64,000 nt of DNA from an uncultured Christensenellaceae bacterium (GTDB lineage: Bacteria; Bacillota; Clostridia; Christensenellales; Borkfalkiaceae): contig CAJUIR010000002.1 of the NCBI GenBank assembly GCA_910586655.1, positions 62,001 through 126,000 of the forward strand, written 5' to 3'. Made by a program: the position numbers and the translations under genes. This document shows positions 16,421 to 24,883 of this stretch, one piece after another. The stretch's first letter is position 1, and the number at the start of each line of letters is the position of its first letter. A model generated the notes under the pieces. It saw only the letters and a list, made by a program, of their open reading frames with translations, was not told where the DNA came from and did not search any database.

Positions 16421-17722
16421 ATGGGAAACGCGCAATCGGAACTGAATCCGGAATACGACGTGATCGTTGTCGGCGCAGGCGTCGCAGGCTTAAATCTTGC
16501 GCTGCATTTGCCCGATTGCTGCCGCACGCTCGTCGTCTGTAAAGGCGGGATCAAAGAGAGCGATTCTTATCTGGCACAGGGCGGGATCTGCGTTCTGCGC
16601 GACAAAAGCGACTTTAAAAGTTATTACGAAGATACGATGCGCGCGGGGCATTTCGAGAATGATTCCGCAACCGTAAAGTGCATGATCGAACATTCGCGCG
16701 AAACCATCGACGAATTGATTTCTCTCGGCGTTCGGTTCGCAACGGAAAACGGCGCGCTTGCCTACACGAGAGAGGGTGCGCATTCCAGACCCCGCATCGT
16801 CTTTCATGAGGACTGCACGGGAAAAGAGATCACGTCCCGTTTGTTGAAGGCAGTACTCCGTCTTCCGAACGTAACCGTCCGCCCGCATACGACGATGCTG
16901 GATATTCTTTGCGACAGAGAGGATACGGTTTGTTTGGGCGCCGTACTCAGAGATAACCGCACAGGGAACGTATTTCCCGTAAGAGCGGGCAATACCGTGC
17001 TTGCGACGGGCGGAGTAGGCGGACTGTTCCGTCATTCCACGAATTTCAGACTCCTCACGGGTGACGGATTGGCGGTTGCGCTCCGTCACGGCGTGCTAAT
17101 CGATCATGCCGATTATATCCAGTTTCACCCCACGACGCTGTATACCGAAGGCAGGGGCAGAAGATTTTTGATTTCGGAATCGCTGCGCGGCGAAGGCGCG
17201 CATCTCATCAATGCAAAGGGACGGCGGTTTGTCGACGAACTGCTTCCGCGAGACGTGGTGACGCAGGCGATTTACCGCGAAATGGAGCGGGAAGGAAGTA
17301 ACTTTGTCAGGATCGATTTAAGACCCGTGGGCGAAGAAACGCTGATCGATCATTTCCCTTCTATCGTGAGCCGTTGCAAAAAAGAGGGATACGACGTCCT
17401 CAAAGAGCCTGCTCCCGTCGTGCCCGCACAGCATTACTTTATGGGCGGCGTACGGAGCGATTTATACGGCAGAACCACCATGCCCAATCTATATGCCGTG
17501 GGGGAAACCTGCTGCAACGGCGTGCACGGCAGAAACCGTCTCGCCTCCAATTCGCTGCTTGAATCGGTGATCTTTGCAAAACGTGCGGCAGAGGATATTG
17601 TAAACGGAACGCCTGCCGCGGGGATCCCCGATTATCGTCCCGAACGGTATGAAAATCCCGTTCGGCTGGCACGGTCCGATCAGAAAAACGTGTTAAAGGA
17701 GATGAAACAACATGAACGTTGA
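16421..17722 (+). CDS. nadB: L-aspartate oxidase NadB
   Basis: A 433-residue FAD enzyme that oxidises L-aspartate to iminoaspartate for NAD synthesis. The FAD loop VIVVGAGVAGLNLAL is near residue 13; DSYLAQGGI, HEDCTGKEIT, QFHPTTLY and the C-terminal FAD motif GRNRLASNSLLE are all present. The start at 16421 has GGGAG 6 bp upstream and agrees with the promoter. It lacks about 80-100 residues of the helical C-terminal domain seen in many NadB, a known short variant. nadC overlaps by 11 bp; nadA is not in the window. Confidence 0.93.
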   Translation: MGNAQSELNPEYDVIVVGAGVAGLNLALHLPDCCRTLVVCKGGIKESDSYLAQGGICVLRDKSDFKSYYEDTMRAGHFENDSATVKCMIEHSRETIDELISLGVRFATENGALAYTREGAHSRPRIVFHEDCTGKEITSRLLKAVLRLPNVTVRPHTTMLDILCDREDTVCLGAVLRDNRTGNVFPVRAGNTVLATGGVGGLFRHSTNFRLLTGDGLAVALRHGVLIDHADYIQFHPTTLYTEGRGRRFLISESLRGEGAHLINAKGRRFVDELLPRDVVTQAIYREMEREGSNFVRIDLRPVGEETLIDHFPSIVSRCKKEGYDVLKEPAPVVPAQHYFMGGVRSDLYGRTTMPNLYAVGETCCNGVHGRNRLASNSLLESVIFAKRAAEDIVNGTPAAGIPDYRPERYENPVRLARSDQKNVLKEMKQHER

Positions 17723-18572
17723 CGTCACGCAAAAACTTCATTGGGACGAATTGATTTTGAACGCGCTGCGGGAAGATATCCCGTGGGAAGACGTATCGGC
17801 AAATTCCGTAGTGAACGCGCACGCGCGCGGCAGAGTTGATTTGATCTGCAAACAGGACGGCGTGATCGCGGGGCTTTCCGTGTTCGTCAGAACGTTCGCG
17901 CTGCTCGATGAAACCGCGGAAGCGGAGTTATCCGTGCAAGACGGAGACGAAGTGAAACGCGGACAGAAACTCGGTCGGATCACGGCGGGAATGCGCGCGC
18001 TCCTTTCGGGCGAGCGCACTGCGCTCAATTTTTTGGGGCGGATGAGCGGGATCGCGACTTATACCCGTTCGGCGGCAAAATTGCTGGAAGGGACGCACAC
18101 CAAATTGTTGGATACGAGAAAGACGACCCCCGGGCTGAGAAGTCTTGAAAAGTACGCCGTTAGGATGGGCGGCGGCAGCAACCACCGTTTCAATCTATCG
18201 GACGGCGTGCTGTTGAAAGACAATCATATCAGCGCGGTGGGCAGCGTGACCGCGGCAATCGAAAGCGCGCGCGCGTATGCGCCCTTTGTCCGGAAAATCG
18301 AGGTCGAAGTGGAAACGCTCGGTCAACTCGAAGAAGCGCTTGCGGCAGGCGCCGATATCGTGATGCTCGACAATATGGACGACGAAACGTTAAAGCAAGC
18401 GGTAAAACTTGCAAAGGGCAGGGCGGAAACGGAAATTTCGGGAAACGTCACCAAAGAAAATATTGCAAAGTACGTCTCTTACGGCGTCGATTATATTTCG
18501 TCCGGCGCACTCACCCACAGCGCGCCCGTTCTGGATCTGTCGCTGAAAAATTTAAAACCGCTCACCGTTTAA
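17712..18572 (+). CDS. nadC: Nicotinate-nucleotide pyrophosphorylase (quinolinate PRTase) NadC
   Basis: A 286-residue quinolinate phosphoribosyltransferase that makes nicotinate mononucleotide. Typical segments are LNFLGRMSGIAT near residue 100, DTRKTTPGLR near 135, the HRFNLSDGVLLKDNH stretch near 156, EVEVE near 195, and the C-terminal ISSGALTHSA. The length is standard. It starts inside the nadB 3' end, so the two are translationally coupled. Confidence 0.96.
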   Translation: MNVDVTQKLHWDELILNALREDIPWEDVSANSVVNAHARGRVDLICKQDGVIAGLSVFVRTFALLDETAEAELSVQDGDEVKRGQKLGRITAGMRALLSGERTALNFLGRMSGIATYTRSAAKLLEGTHTKLLDTRKTTPGLRSLEKYAVRMGGGSNHRFNLSDGVLLKDNHISAVGSVTAAIESARAYAPFVRKIEVEVETLGQLEEALAAGADIVMLDNMDDETLKQAVKLAKGRAETEISGNVTKENIAKYVSYGVDYISSGALTHSAPVLDLSLKNLKPLTV

Positions 18573-18642
18573 AGGGTATTTTTTAAGACCGGCAGCGCGT
18601 TAAAAAAATTTATCAAATTATTAAATCGGATTGCAAAAATCA

Positions 18643-18671
18643 TTGACATCCCTTATGAAGTGTGTTAGAAT
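18643..18671 (+). promoter_or_regulatory. Promoter of the rpmG-secE-nusG-rplKA unit
   Basis: TTGACA (18643-18648), a 17-bp spacer and TAGAAT (18666-18671) with an extended TGt. This is a strong consensus, as expected for a ribosomal operon. Confidence 0.88.
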
Positions 18672-18722
18672 TCTATCAAGCACCGTGAGGGGTGTAATTT
18701 TTTTGTATGGAGTTTTTAACCA

Positions 18723-18887
18723 ATGGCTACCAAATCTACGAGAATGAAGGTCACGTTCGAGTGCACCGAGTGCAAGAACAGAAATTACGATAGTTTCAAG
18801 AATAAGCGCAACGACCCCGACCGTCTCGAACTCAACAAATATTGCCCTGTTTGCAAAAAGCATACCGTGCATAAAGAATCCAAGTAA
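18723..18887 (+). CDS. rpmG: 50S ribosomal protein L33 (zinc-binding form)
   Basis: A 54-residue L33. The CTEC pair near residue 14 and CPVC pair near 41 make the zinc ribbon (C+ paralogue). [19 protein letters not shown] is the classic middle. GGAG lies 10 bp before the ATG at 18723. In most Firmicutes rpmG precedes secE and nusG, as here. The gene is too short for many ORF filters but unambiguous. Confidence 0.95.
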   Translation: MATKSTRMKVTFECTECKNRNYDSFKNKRNDPDRLELNKYCPVCKKHTVHKESK

Positions 18888-18909
18888 TTTCCAACGGGAG
18901 GATCGAATC

Positions 18910-19188
18910 ATGGCGAAATCCAAAGAAAAGTCTGCGGAAATCGAAGAGAAGCGCGGCAAAGAGCCTGAAAAGAAAAAACAGGACAAGAATAAAAAACCCA
19001 ATGTATTTGTGCGGATGGGCAGAAAACTGAAAGAAACGTTTTCCGAATTGAAACGCGTCAGTTGGCCTACGTTCGGCAAAGCCTTAAAAGCAACGGGCGT
19101 CGTGCTTGCCATTGTGCTTGCGTTCACTATCATCGTTGCGGGCGTCAACTACGGGCTCAGCGAATTGTTGAAACTCATGGCGAAGTAG
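18910..19188 (+). CDS. secE: Preprotein translocase subunit SecE
   Basis: A 92-residue SecE. A highly charged 35-residue N-terminal extension (many Lys/Glu) precedes the amphipathic helix KETFSELKRVSWPTFGKALK (residues 41-60) and a single transmembrane helix (about 62-82). It stabilises SecY in the Sec channel. The position between rpmG and nusG is canonical. GGGAGG precedes the ATG. Confidence 0.95.
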   Translation: MAKSKEKSAEIEEKRGKEPEKKKQDKNKKPNVFVRMGRKLKETFSELKRVSWPTFGKALKATGVVLAIVLAFTIIVAGVNYGLSELLKLMAK

Positions 19189-19198
19189 GAGGGGTTAT

Positions 19199-19765
19199 AT
19201 GGCGAATTTAGACACCGAGCCCAAGTGGTATATCCTTCATACTTATTCTGGTTACGAATCCATGGTGAAGGAAAGCCTTTTGCGCCTCATCGAAAACAAC
19301 AATTTGAGCGACAGCATCGTAGACGTTAAAATACCCACCGAGCAGACCATCGAGGAAAAGGCGAACGGCAAGAAAAAAGTTGTCGAACGCAAATTGCTTC
19401 CCTGCTACGTCTTTATTAAAATGGTGTATTCCAACCAACTTTGGTATTTAGTTACCAATACGCGCGGAGTCACGGGATTCTGCGGACCGCAAGGTAGACC
19501 CATTCCCATGAAGGAAGACGAGATCAGAAAGATGCGTTTGGAAGAGCGCGTTGCAGACGCAGATTTCCAAGTGGGCGACAGAGTATCCATCGACAACGGT
19601 CCTCTGGAAGGGTTCATCGGCGTGATTCGGGAACTCAACGAATCCGCCCAGCGTGCACGCGTGAATATCGTCATGTTCGGGCGCGAACAGGACGTCGAAG
19701 TGGAATATATCCAGATGCAAAAAATTTCCGAAACGGCGGTGGAAATTCCCGCCGGAGAAGAATAA
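19199..19765 (+). CDS. nusG: Transcription termination/antitermination factor NusG
   Basis: A 188-residue NusG. The NGN domain begins KWYILHTYSGYE (residues 9-20) and includes LPCYVFIKM near 66. The KOW domain is seen as VGDRVSIDNGPLEGFIGVI at about residues 121-139. The protein binds RNA polymerase and couples or pauses transcription. Translation starts 11 bp after secE behind AGGAGG. Confidence 0.97.
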   Translation: MANLDTEPKWYILHTYSGYESMVKESLLRLIENNNLSDSIVDVKIPTEQTIEEKANGKKKVVERKLLPCYVFIKMVYSNQLWYLVTNTRGVTGFCGPQGRPIPMKEDEIRKMRLEERVADADFQVGDRVSIDNGPLEGFIGVIRELNESAQRARVNIVMFGREQDVEVEYIQMQKISETAVEIPAGEE

Positions 19766-19777
19766 AATTCGTCACGG

Positions 19778-19860
19778 AATTTTCTTGAATCAAGAAAATT
19801 TGTGAATAGAGTGGGAGGGTTAGCAAAATCTCAAGCGGCTATCCCGAGTAACCACAAACG
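19778..19860 (+). ncRNA. Putative rplK-rplA leader with L1-site-like motif
   Basis: The 107 bp between nusG and rplK start with a perfect 11-1-11 inverted repeat (19778-19800). A GTGGGAGGGTTA ... CCCGAGTAACCAC segment follows at 19811-19857, with GTGG and CCAC able to pair. Similar leaders precede rplK-rplA in Firmicutes and bind L1 for feedback. The assignment is by resemblance only. Confidence 0.4.
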
Positions 19861-19872
19861 GAGGAAAGAAAC

Positions 19873-20298
19873 ATGGCAAAGAAGATTACGGCAGTCGTAA
19901 AACTGCAACTTCCCGCCGGCAAAGCAACCCCGGGACCCCCTGTCGGTTCCACGCTTGGTCCTCACGGAATCAACATTCCGGGATTCACCAAGGAATTCAA
20001 CGCCAAAACGGCAAATCAAGAAGGGCTTATCATTCCCGTCGTAATGACGATTTATCAGGATCGTTCGTTCACGTTCGTTCTGAAAACGCCCCCCGCACCC
20101 GTGCTCATCAAAAAAGCGCTGGGGCTGGATACGGCAAGCGCTACGCCCAATAAAGTAAAGGTCGGAAAACTGACCAAGGCGCAAGTGGAAGAAATCGCAA
20201 AGACGAAAATGCCCGATTTAAACTGCACTTCATTGGAAAGTGCAATCAGCATGATCAAAGGAACGGCGCGCAGTATGGGCGTTACCGTTGAGGAATAA
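19873..20298 (+). CDS. rplK: 50S ribosomal protein L11
   Basis: A 141-residue L11. [20 protein letters not shown] near residue 10, the proline-rich turn, and the C-terminal rRNA-binding domain ([18 protein letters not shown] and [19 protein letters not shown]) are intact. The length is exact for the family. CGGAGG lies upstream. It forms a pair with rplA. Confidence 0.98.
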   Translation: MAKKITAVVKLQLPAGKATPGPPVGSTLGPHGINIPGFTKEFNAKTANQEGLIIPVVMTIYQDRSFTFVLKTPPAPVLIKKALGLDTASATPNKVKVGKLTKAQVEEIAKTKMPDLNCTSLESAISMIKGTARSMGVTVEE

Positions 20299-20312
20299 GG
20301 AGGGGATAAGAG

Positions 20313-21002
20313 ATGAAATACGGTAAAAATTACGCCGAGAGCCTCAAATCTTACGACCGCTCCAAGGCATACGAAGCAGGCGAGGCGGTAAATATCGTCT
20401 TAGGAAACGCAAAAGCAAAATTTGACGAAACGGTAGAACTTCACGTCCGTTTGGGAATCGATCCCCGTCAGGCAGACCAACAGGTCCGCGGCGTTCTGGT
20501 TCTTCCCCACGGTACGGGTAAAACCAAGAAAGTTCTCGTCATTGCAAAGGGCGAACGTGCGGACGCGGCCGCTGCCGCAGGCGCAGATTACGTCGGTGCG
20601 GAAGAAATGATCCAGAAGATTCAAACGGAAAACTGGTTCGATTTCGACGTAATGATTACGACTCCCGACATGATGGGCGTCGTCGGACGCATCGGTCGTT
20701 TGCTCGGTCCCAAGGGACTCATGCCCAACCCCAAGTCGGGTACGGTCACGATGGACGTCGCGCGTGCGGTTGCGGAAGTGAAAGCAGGTAAAGTGGAATA
20801 CCGTCTCGATAAAACTGCGATCATTCACTGCCCGATCGGCAAAAAGAGTTTCGGAAACGAGAAGATCCTTGAAAACTTCAATGCGCTCATGGATGCGATT
20901 GTAAAAGCGAAACCCGCTGCGGCAAAAGGTCAGTACATCAAGAGCATTTCGCTTGCGAGCACGATGGGTCCCGGCGTCAAAGTGAACTACAACAAAATCT
21001 GA
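20313..21002 (+). CDS. rplA: 50S ribosomal protein L1
   Basis: A 229-residue L1 of the ribosomal stalk base. [20 protein letters not shown] is near residue 43, [11 protein letters not shown] near 66, and the signature [20 protein letters not shown] (about residues 127-146). In many bacteria L1 also represses its own operon by binding the leader. rplA ends the first transcription block; a separate promoter and leader follow for rplJL. Confidence 0.98.
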   Translation: MKYGKNYAESLKSYDRSKAYEAGEAVNIVLGNAKAKFDETVELHVRLGIDPRQADQQVRGVLVLPHGTGKTKKVLVIAKGERADAAAAAGADYVGAEEMIQKIQTENWFDFDVMITTPDMMGVVGRIGRLLGPKGLMPNPKSGTVTMDVARAVAEVKAGKVEYRLDKTAIIHCPIGKKSFGNEKILENFNALMDAIVKAKPAAAKGQYIKSISLASTMGPGVKVNYNKI

Positions 21003-21020
21003 TTTTCGGTTGAAAATCGC

Positions 21021-21049
21021 TTGACGGAAATTTCGGTTTCTGTTAAAAT
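21021..21049 (+). promoter_or_regulatory. rplJL promoter
   Basis: TTGACG (21021-21026), a 17-bp spacer and TAAAAT (21044-21049) with an extended TGt. It lies just after rplA. Confidence 0.85.
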
Positions 21050-21057
21050 CAAATCAT

Positions 21058-21160
21058 AAACCGCAGACAACGGGTGCGATTCGCTTAATTTCCCGTCGAG
21101 GTTGAGAGTTCAGAATCGTTTTCTTTACTCCGTACCGTTCTGCGGCGCGGAGTTTTTATT
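21058..21160 (+). ncRNA. L10 leader (ribosomal protein autoregulatory RNA) with attenuator
   Basis: The leader reads CCGCAGACAACGGGTGC ... CTTAATTTCCCGTCGAGG, close to the conserved L10-leader core of Firmicutes rplJ mRNAs, in which ACGGG pairs with CCCGT. It ends in a hairpin built on ACTCCG (21127-21132) and CGGAGT (21148-21153) followed by TTTTT, a likely terminator. L10-(L12)n is known to bind this motif and switch the attenuator. The gap to rplJ is about 75 bp. Confidence 0.88.
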
Positions 21161-21236
21161 TTGAAAAATTCTTTTCGAGAAGGAATTTTTCCAAACACGA
21201 ATCGGGCGCTATCGATAGCGCTTAACGGAGGTAATC

Positions 21237-21734
21237 ATGTCGGAAAATTTTGAAGCAAAAAAGGTCGTAGTAGAAGAAATCAAAGAAAAGATCCAAGCCA
21301 GCAAATCTGTGGTTCTTGCGAAATACGATCGCCTCACCGTTGCGGAAGTAACCGGTCTTCGCGGCAAATTCAGAGACGCATCCTGCGAATACAAGGTTTA
21401 TAAAAACACCTTGGTGCGCAAGGCGTTCGAAGAACTCGGCGTAGAAGGATTCGATAACGACTTAAACGGCGCTACGGCATTCGTTTTCTGTCCCGATGAA
21501 ACGAGCGGCTGCTCGATCATTGCAAAATCGGTGAAAGAAAATCCCGTATTGGAGGATAAGATCGTACCCAAGTGCGCATATGTAAACGGCGCTTACGTCG
21601 ATGCAGCAGGGGTCAAGAAACTTGCGTCGATCCCTTCGAGAGAGGTATTGATTGCAAAGATGCTCGGGTGCTTACAGTCGCCCATCGCGAATTTTGCCTA
21701 TATTTTAAAGGCGATCGCAGACCAAAAATCTTAA
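21237..21734 (+). CDS. rplJ: 50S ribosomal protein L10
   Basis: A 165-residue L10 that anchors L7/L12 dimers. The N-terminal rRNA-binding part contains VEEIKEKIQASKSVVLAKYD and KVYKNTLVRKAFEE; the C-terminal helix (about residues 135-165) carries the L12 docking region. GGAGG precedes the ATG. It is controlled by the L10 leader upstream and is followed after 21 bp by rplL. Confidence 0.97.
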   Translation: MSENFEAKKVVVEEIKEKIQASKSVVLAKYDRLTVAEVTGLRGKFRDASCEYKVYKNTLVRKAFEELGVEGFDNDLNGATAFVFCPDETSGCSIIAKSVKENPVLEDKIVPKCAYVNGAYVDAAGVKKLASIPSREVLIAKMLGCLQSPIANFAYILKAIADQKS

Positions 21735-21755
21735 AAATTATCGGAGGATTCAAAA

Positions 21756-22127
21756 ATGGATATTCAGAAATTGATCGAAGAAGTAAAGGCTATGTCGGTT
21801 GTTGAACTCAACGACCTTGTAAAAGCACTCGAAGAGGAGTTCGGCGTAAGCGCGGCTGCTCCCGTAGCAGTTGCAGGCGCAGCAGGCGCGGCTGAGGCTG
21901 CACCCGCCGCAGAAGAAAAGACCGAATTCAACATCGTGCTCAAAGATATCGGCGCAAACAAGATCGCCGTGATCAAAGCGGTACGCGAATTCACGGGTCT
22001 CGGACTTGCGGAAGCAAAGAAAGCAGTCGAGAGTCTCGGCGTTTTGAAAGAAGCGGTTCCCAAGGCAGACGCAGATGCTGCGATCGCGAAACTGAAAGAA
22101 GCAGGCGCAACCGCAGAATTGCAATAA
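21756..22127 (+). CDS. rplL: 50S ribosomal protein L7/L12
   Basis: A 123-residue L7/L12. It has an N-terminal dimerisation region ([17 protein letters not shown]), an Ala-rich hinge (about residues 36-52) and a C-terminal domain with [20 protein letters not shown] and [12 protein letters not shown]. It is followed directly by a large terminator and then by a cyclophilin-like gene. rpoB, the usual next gene, is not there. Confidence 0.98.
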   Translation: MDIQKLIEEVKAMSVVELNDLVKALEEEFGVSAAAPVAVAGAAGAAEAAPAAEEKTEFNIVLKDIGANKIAVIKAVREFTGLGLAEAKKAVESLGVLKEAVPKADADAAIAKLKEAGATAELQ

Positions 22128-22130
22128 TCG

Positions 22131-22184
22131 CAAAACAAAAAGCCGTTTATGCGAAACGTTTCGCATAAACGGCTTTTTGTTTTG
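22131..22184. terminator. Large palindromic terminator after rplL
   Basis: A perfect 54-bp palindrome centred on CG at 22157-22158. The GC-rich core AGCCGTTTATGCG is flanked by A and T runs, so it should terminate from both sides. It closes the rplJL unit. Confidence 0.92.
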
Positions 22185-22290
22185 CTTTGTCGGCGTTTAA
22201 TTACAATCATATCAGTATGCAAATCATATTCAATTTTTTGCAGCCGCGGAGCCGTCAAATAAGAATTTTCGTCAAAAGGCATGAAAGCGC

Positions 22291-22319
22291 TTGACGGAAT
22301 GGAAAAATACGGGTAAAAT
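22291..22319 (+). promoter_or_regulatory. Promoter of the cyclophilin-like lipoprotein gene
   Basis: TTGACG (22291-22296), a 17-bp spacer and TAAAAT (22314-22319). Confidence 0.82.
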
Positions 22320-22348
22320 AATTTCGTAAAAGTTTCAGGAGGCATTCG

Positions 22349-23251
22349 GTGAAAAAGAAAACACTTCGTCGCATCGCAACGATCGCAACGGCAGCCGCGC
22401 TCGGCGTAGGGGCTTGCATCGTATTTGCAGGTTGCACTTCTAATTATCCCGAAATCACCATCACATATACATTCAACGATAACGATTATAAAGTGAGTTA
22501 TTCGCTTTCTCGCGTCGACGCGCCCAATACCGTAAAACATTTTATCGAACTTGCGGATATGGGTTATTACGACGGGCTTTGTATTCACGATTTCGACGAC
22601 GAATATATGTATTCGGGCGGTTATCGTTTGGTTAACGACGAACTGGAAGCGATCGACTATTTTACTACGGTCAGAAATCTTGAACAGGAAACGAATAAGA
22701 CCATTACTCAGACGGTTTGGAACAGAAACGACGAGACGCCGCTTTACACCGTGTACGGCGAATTCCGCAATAACGGAAACGCACCGGCAAACAGCGCGGA
22801 ATACCGTCACAGTCTGGGCGCGCTCGTCATGTATTACAGCGATAAGGGCAATTTTAACGAAAAGGTAAAGACCGTCCGTAACGACGGCGGAAAGGATAAC
22901 AACGGCGATCCTTACGATCTGAAAGCCTATCCCTATAACAGCGCGACTTCGCTGTTCTATACCTATCTCGGTTCGAGCAATTCCACGCGCGATTCGAATT
23001 ATTGCGTATTCGGCATGGTAAAGGACAAAGACGAACTGCAAGCCCTGCTTGACGCGGTAAAATCTTATCAGGAATCTCAGCAGCCCGAGGACGAGAGCGA
23101 AGATTATTCGTTTACGGAAGAAAAATCGGTAGACAACGTGAACGAATTCGAGCAGTTCGAGGATCTGCGTTACGGCGACATTTCCGCAACGTATCAGACT
23201 CCTGTGGAAAAGCCCATCATCATCAGTTCCGTGAAAGTCACGAAATATTGA
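22349..23251 (+). CDS. Cyclophilin-like lipoprotein (divergent peptidyl-prolyl isomerase fold)
   Basis: A 300-residue protein. A basic N-terminus, hydrophobic stretch and lipobox (FAGC, Cys 29) indicate a membrane-anchored lipoprotein. The fold is that of cyclophilin: DAPNTVKHFIELADMGYYDG near 58, HSLGALVMYYSD near 153 and NYCVFGMVKDKDEL near 220. The catalytic Arg of the usual FHRVI motif is replaced (CIHDFDDEY), so isomerase activity is doubtful. The C-terminal third is acidic. Start GTG 22349 has CAGGAGG upstream. It has its own promoter and terminator. Confidence 0.75.
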   Translation: MKKKTLRRIATIATAAALGVGACIVFAGCTSNYPEITITYTFNDNDYKVSYSLSRVDAPNTVKHFIELADMGYYDGLCIHDFDDEYMYSGGYRLVNDELEAIDYFTTVRNLEQETNKTITQTVWNRNDETPLYTVYGEFRNNGNAPANSAEYRHSLGALVMYYSDKGNFNEKVKTVRNDGGKDNNGDPYDLKAYPYNSATSLFYTYLGSSNSTRDSNYCVFGMVKDKDELQALLDAVKSYQESQQPEDESEDYSFTEEKSVDNVNEFEQFEDLRYGDISATYQTPVEKPIIISSVKVTKY

Positions 23252-23254
23252 TTC

Positions 23255-23278
23255 AAAGCGCCGCAATCGGCGCTTTTT
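23255..23278 (+). terminator. Terminator of the cyclophilin-like gene
   Basis: An 8-bp stem (AAAGCGCC with GGCGCTTT), a 6-nt loop and five T. Confidence 0.85.
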
Positions 23279-23284
23279 CATTCA

Positions 23285-23316
23285 AATTCCCCGATTGATC
23301 CAATCGGGGAATTTTA
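23285..23316 (-). terminator. Terminator of the minus-strand unknown gene
   Basis: A perfect 13-bp stem (AATTCCCCGATTG with its complement) with a 3-nt loop. On the minus strand it ends in AATTTGAA, so the T tract is weak but the stem is strong. Confidence 0.7.
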
Positions 23317-23318
23317 TA

Positions 23319-24194
23319 TTAGTCGGATGAAATGTTTGAAATTTTTCCGTCGGTCAATTCGACGCGGTAATAGCGTACGTCGAAAATTCGTTCTTTCCGG
23401 CGATAGACGAGTCCGATGCGATTTGGCTCCTGCGTCAGAACAACCGATTGAAACTCGCCCAGATATTCGCGTAGAACTTGCGCCCGTTCGATGAGCGATT
23501 CGTGCAAAAACGCCGTAAATTCGGCGCCGATGAGCACGCTTTCAAACAGCGCAAGCGCAAACGTCATTTCGGTGGGTTCATGCGTCGTCCTTACGGCGCA
23601 ATCGATCAGTTTGTCTCGTTCCCACGTACATACCGCTGTGTGACCCAAACAGTCGTGAAAAGGGACTTCGGCTTTCAGAACGGTTTCTTTTTCAATGATC
23701 CGCCCCTCCGAAAGCACCCAAAGCGTTCCGTCGTGCGAGATCAATGCGAAAGCAGTTTCGCCTTCGATCAGGAAATCTTCTCCGATCGCGTAAATTTCGC
23801 CGTCATTCAGCATGGCGGGCAGTTCGATCAAGTGGAAACCGGTTTCGTTTTCCACGTTCAGTTGCAGTTTTCCCTGTCTGTAAAGGGTAATCAGCGTTCC
23901 GCCTAATCGGGTTTGTTTGATCACTTGCAGCGAAGCGTCGGCAGAGAGAAAATCGCCTGCGTACACCGCTACTCCGCCCGCATAGTAGTACAGTTTGATT
24001 TGCGGCGGAGGATCGAGCAAAAAAGTTTCGTCAAACAAAAATGATAGAGGCGCGCAGCCGCTTGCCTGCAATTCGCAGAACACGCGTTCTTCGGGATTCA
24101 GTTCGCACGTCCGTTCGAAACCGTCGACCAAACCGAGGTAAACGCCGTTCACCGTCAGCGCGCACGTTCTGTCCGCTAAAAAAATGACTCGCAT
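23319..24194 (-). CDS. Uncharacterised 291-residue protein
   Basis: A 291-residue soluble protein with no signal peptide or membrane helix. It is rich in short beta strands with Gly/Asp turns: LYYYAGGVAVYAGDF near 67, GKLQLNVENETGFHLIEL near 108 and AFALISHDGTLWVLSEGRIIEKE near 148, a beta-propeller- or jelly-roll-like pattern. The C-terminal 100 residues look helical first, then a final strand set. I do not recognise the family. The coding strand is clean and both ends are marked by terminators. No clear Shine-Dalgarno site precedes the ATG. It is divergent from the Myb-like gene. Confidence 0.7.
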   Translation of the reverse strand: MRVIFLADRTCALTVNGVYLGLVDGFERTCELNPEERVFCELQASGCAPLSFLFDETFLLDPPPQIKLYYYAGGVAVYAGDFLSADASLQVIKQTRLGGTLITLYRQGKLQLNVENETGFHLIELPAMLNDGEIYAIGEDFLIEGETAFALISHDGTLWVLSEGRIIEKETVLKAEVPFHDCLGHTAVCTWERDKLIDCAVRTTHEPTEMTFALALFESVLIGAEFTAFLHESLIERAQVLREYLGEFQSVVLTQEPNRIGLVYRRKERIFDVRYYRVELTDGKISNISSD

Positions 24195-24253
24195 ATTGAT
24201 AATAAATGTATAGTGAGATAAAATTATGTCAACAATTTTACCGAGGTGATATT

Positions 24254-24826
24254 ATGAATAAAATCAACGGCTATACACAGGAAGAAGCCACGGGGCTGAT
24301 CGAGTATATTTATCAGGGAAAAAACGCGGGGAAAACCCTTTCCTATCTTTTCGAAACATACGGCAAAGAGCACAGTCGGGCAAAAGGCAGTGTGCGGAAT
24401 TATTATTACGCATTTTTAAAAAAGCGCGACGATTCCCGCGTCAGTGAAATTTTAGACGGCAAAGATTTGCGCGCGGGCACGATCAAACCGTTTACGGAAG
24501 AAGAGACGGACGAAATGCTTCGGCGCGTTCTCACGGAAAAGAGTAAGGGAGTTTCCGTGCGGAAAGCAATCATGAGCGTTTCCCAAGGAGACGAGCGACT
24601 GATGCTCCGCATGCAAAACAAATACCGTAATTTGTTAAAAAAACAACCCGAAAGGGTTGCAAAAGCGGCGAAAGAAGCGGGGATCCCCGAAGAAAAGACC
24701 TTTTTGCAACGGAAACTGGAACGGGAGATCGACGCTCTCTATTCGCGCCTTGCCATCGATCTGCGGAAAGAGAACGCAAGACTGCGCGCGGAATTGGAAA
24801 ATTTACGCAGCCGCTGCGAAGAATAA
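24254..24826 (+). CDS. Two-repeat Myb/SANT-like protein with C-terminal coiled coil (RsfA/YlbO-like)
   Basis: A 190-residue protein with two related N-terminal units: YTQEEATGLIEYIYQGKNAG ... VRNYYYAFLKK (residues 7-60) and FTEEETDEMLRRVLTEKSKG ... QNKYRNLLKK (78-130). Each has the (Y/F)T.EE start, a GK/KG turn and an Arg/Lys-rich third helix, like Myb/SANT DNA-binding repeats. A Leu-rich coiled coil fills residues 155-190. Bacillus RsfA and YlbO, sporulation regulators, have a similar plan, so a sporulation transcription factor is possible. The start at 24254 follows GAGGTGAT. Confidence 0.65.
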   Translation: MNKINGYTQEEATGLIEYIYQGKNAGKTLSYLFETYGKEHSRAKGSVRNYYYAFLKKRDDSRVSEILDGKDLRAGTIKPFTEEETDEMLRRVLTEKSKGVSVRKAIMSVSQGDERLMLRMQNKYRNLLKKQPERVAKAAKEAGIPEEKTFLQRKLEREIDALYSRLAIDLRKENARLRAELENLRSRCEE

Positions 24827-24883
24827 GCAAAGAATACTTTCACAAACTGATAAAGACGGTAGATAACACCGTCCGGAGGGAAT

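Noticed and set aside
16400..16421. nadB start at 16400
   Set aside because: The -10 box ends at 16397, so this ATG would be upstream of the expected transcription start; 16421 has a good ribosome site.
21764..23281. 505-codon minus-strand frame opposite rplL and the lipoprotein gene
   Set aside because: It lies antisense to certain genes and spans a terminator; the sequence has no known domain.
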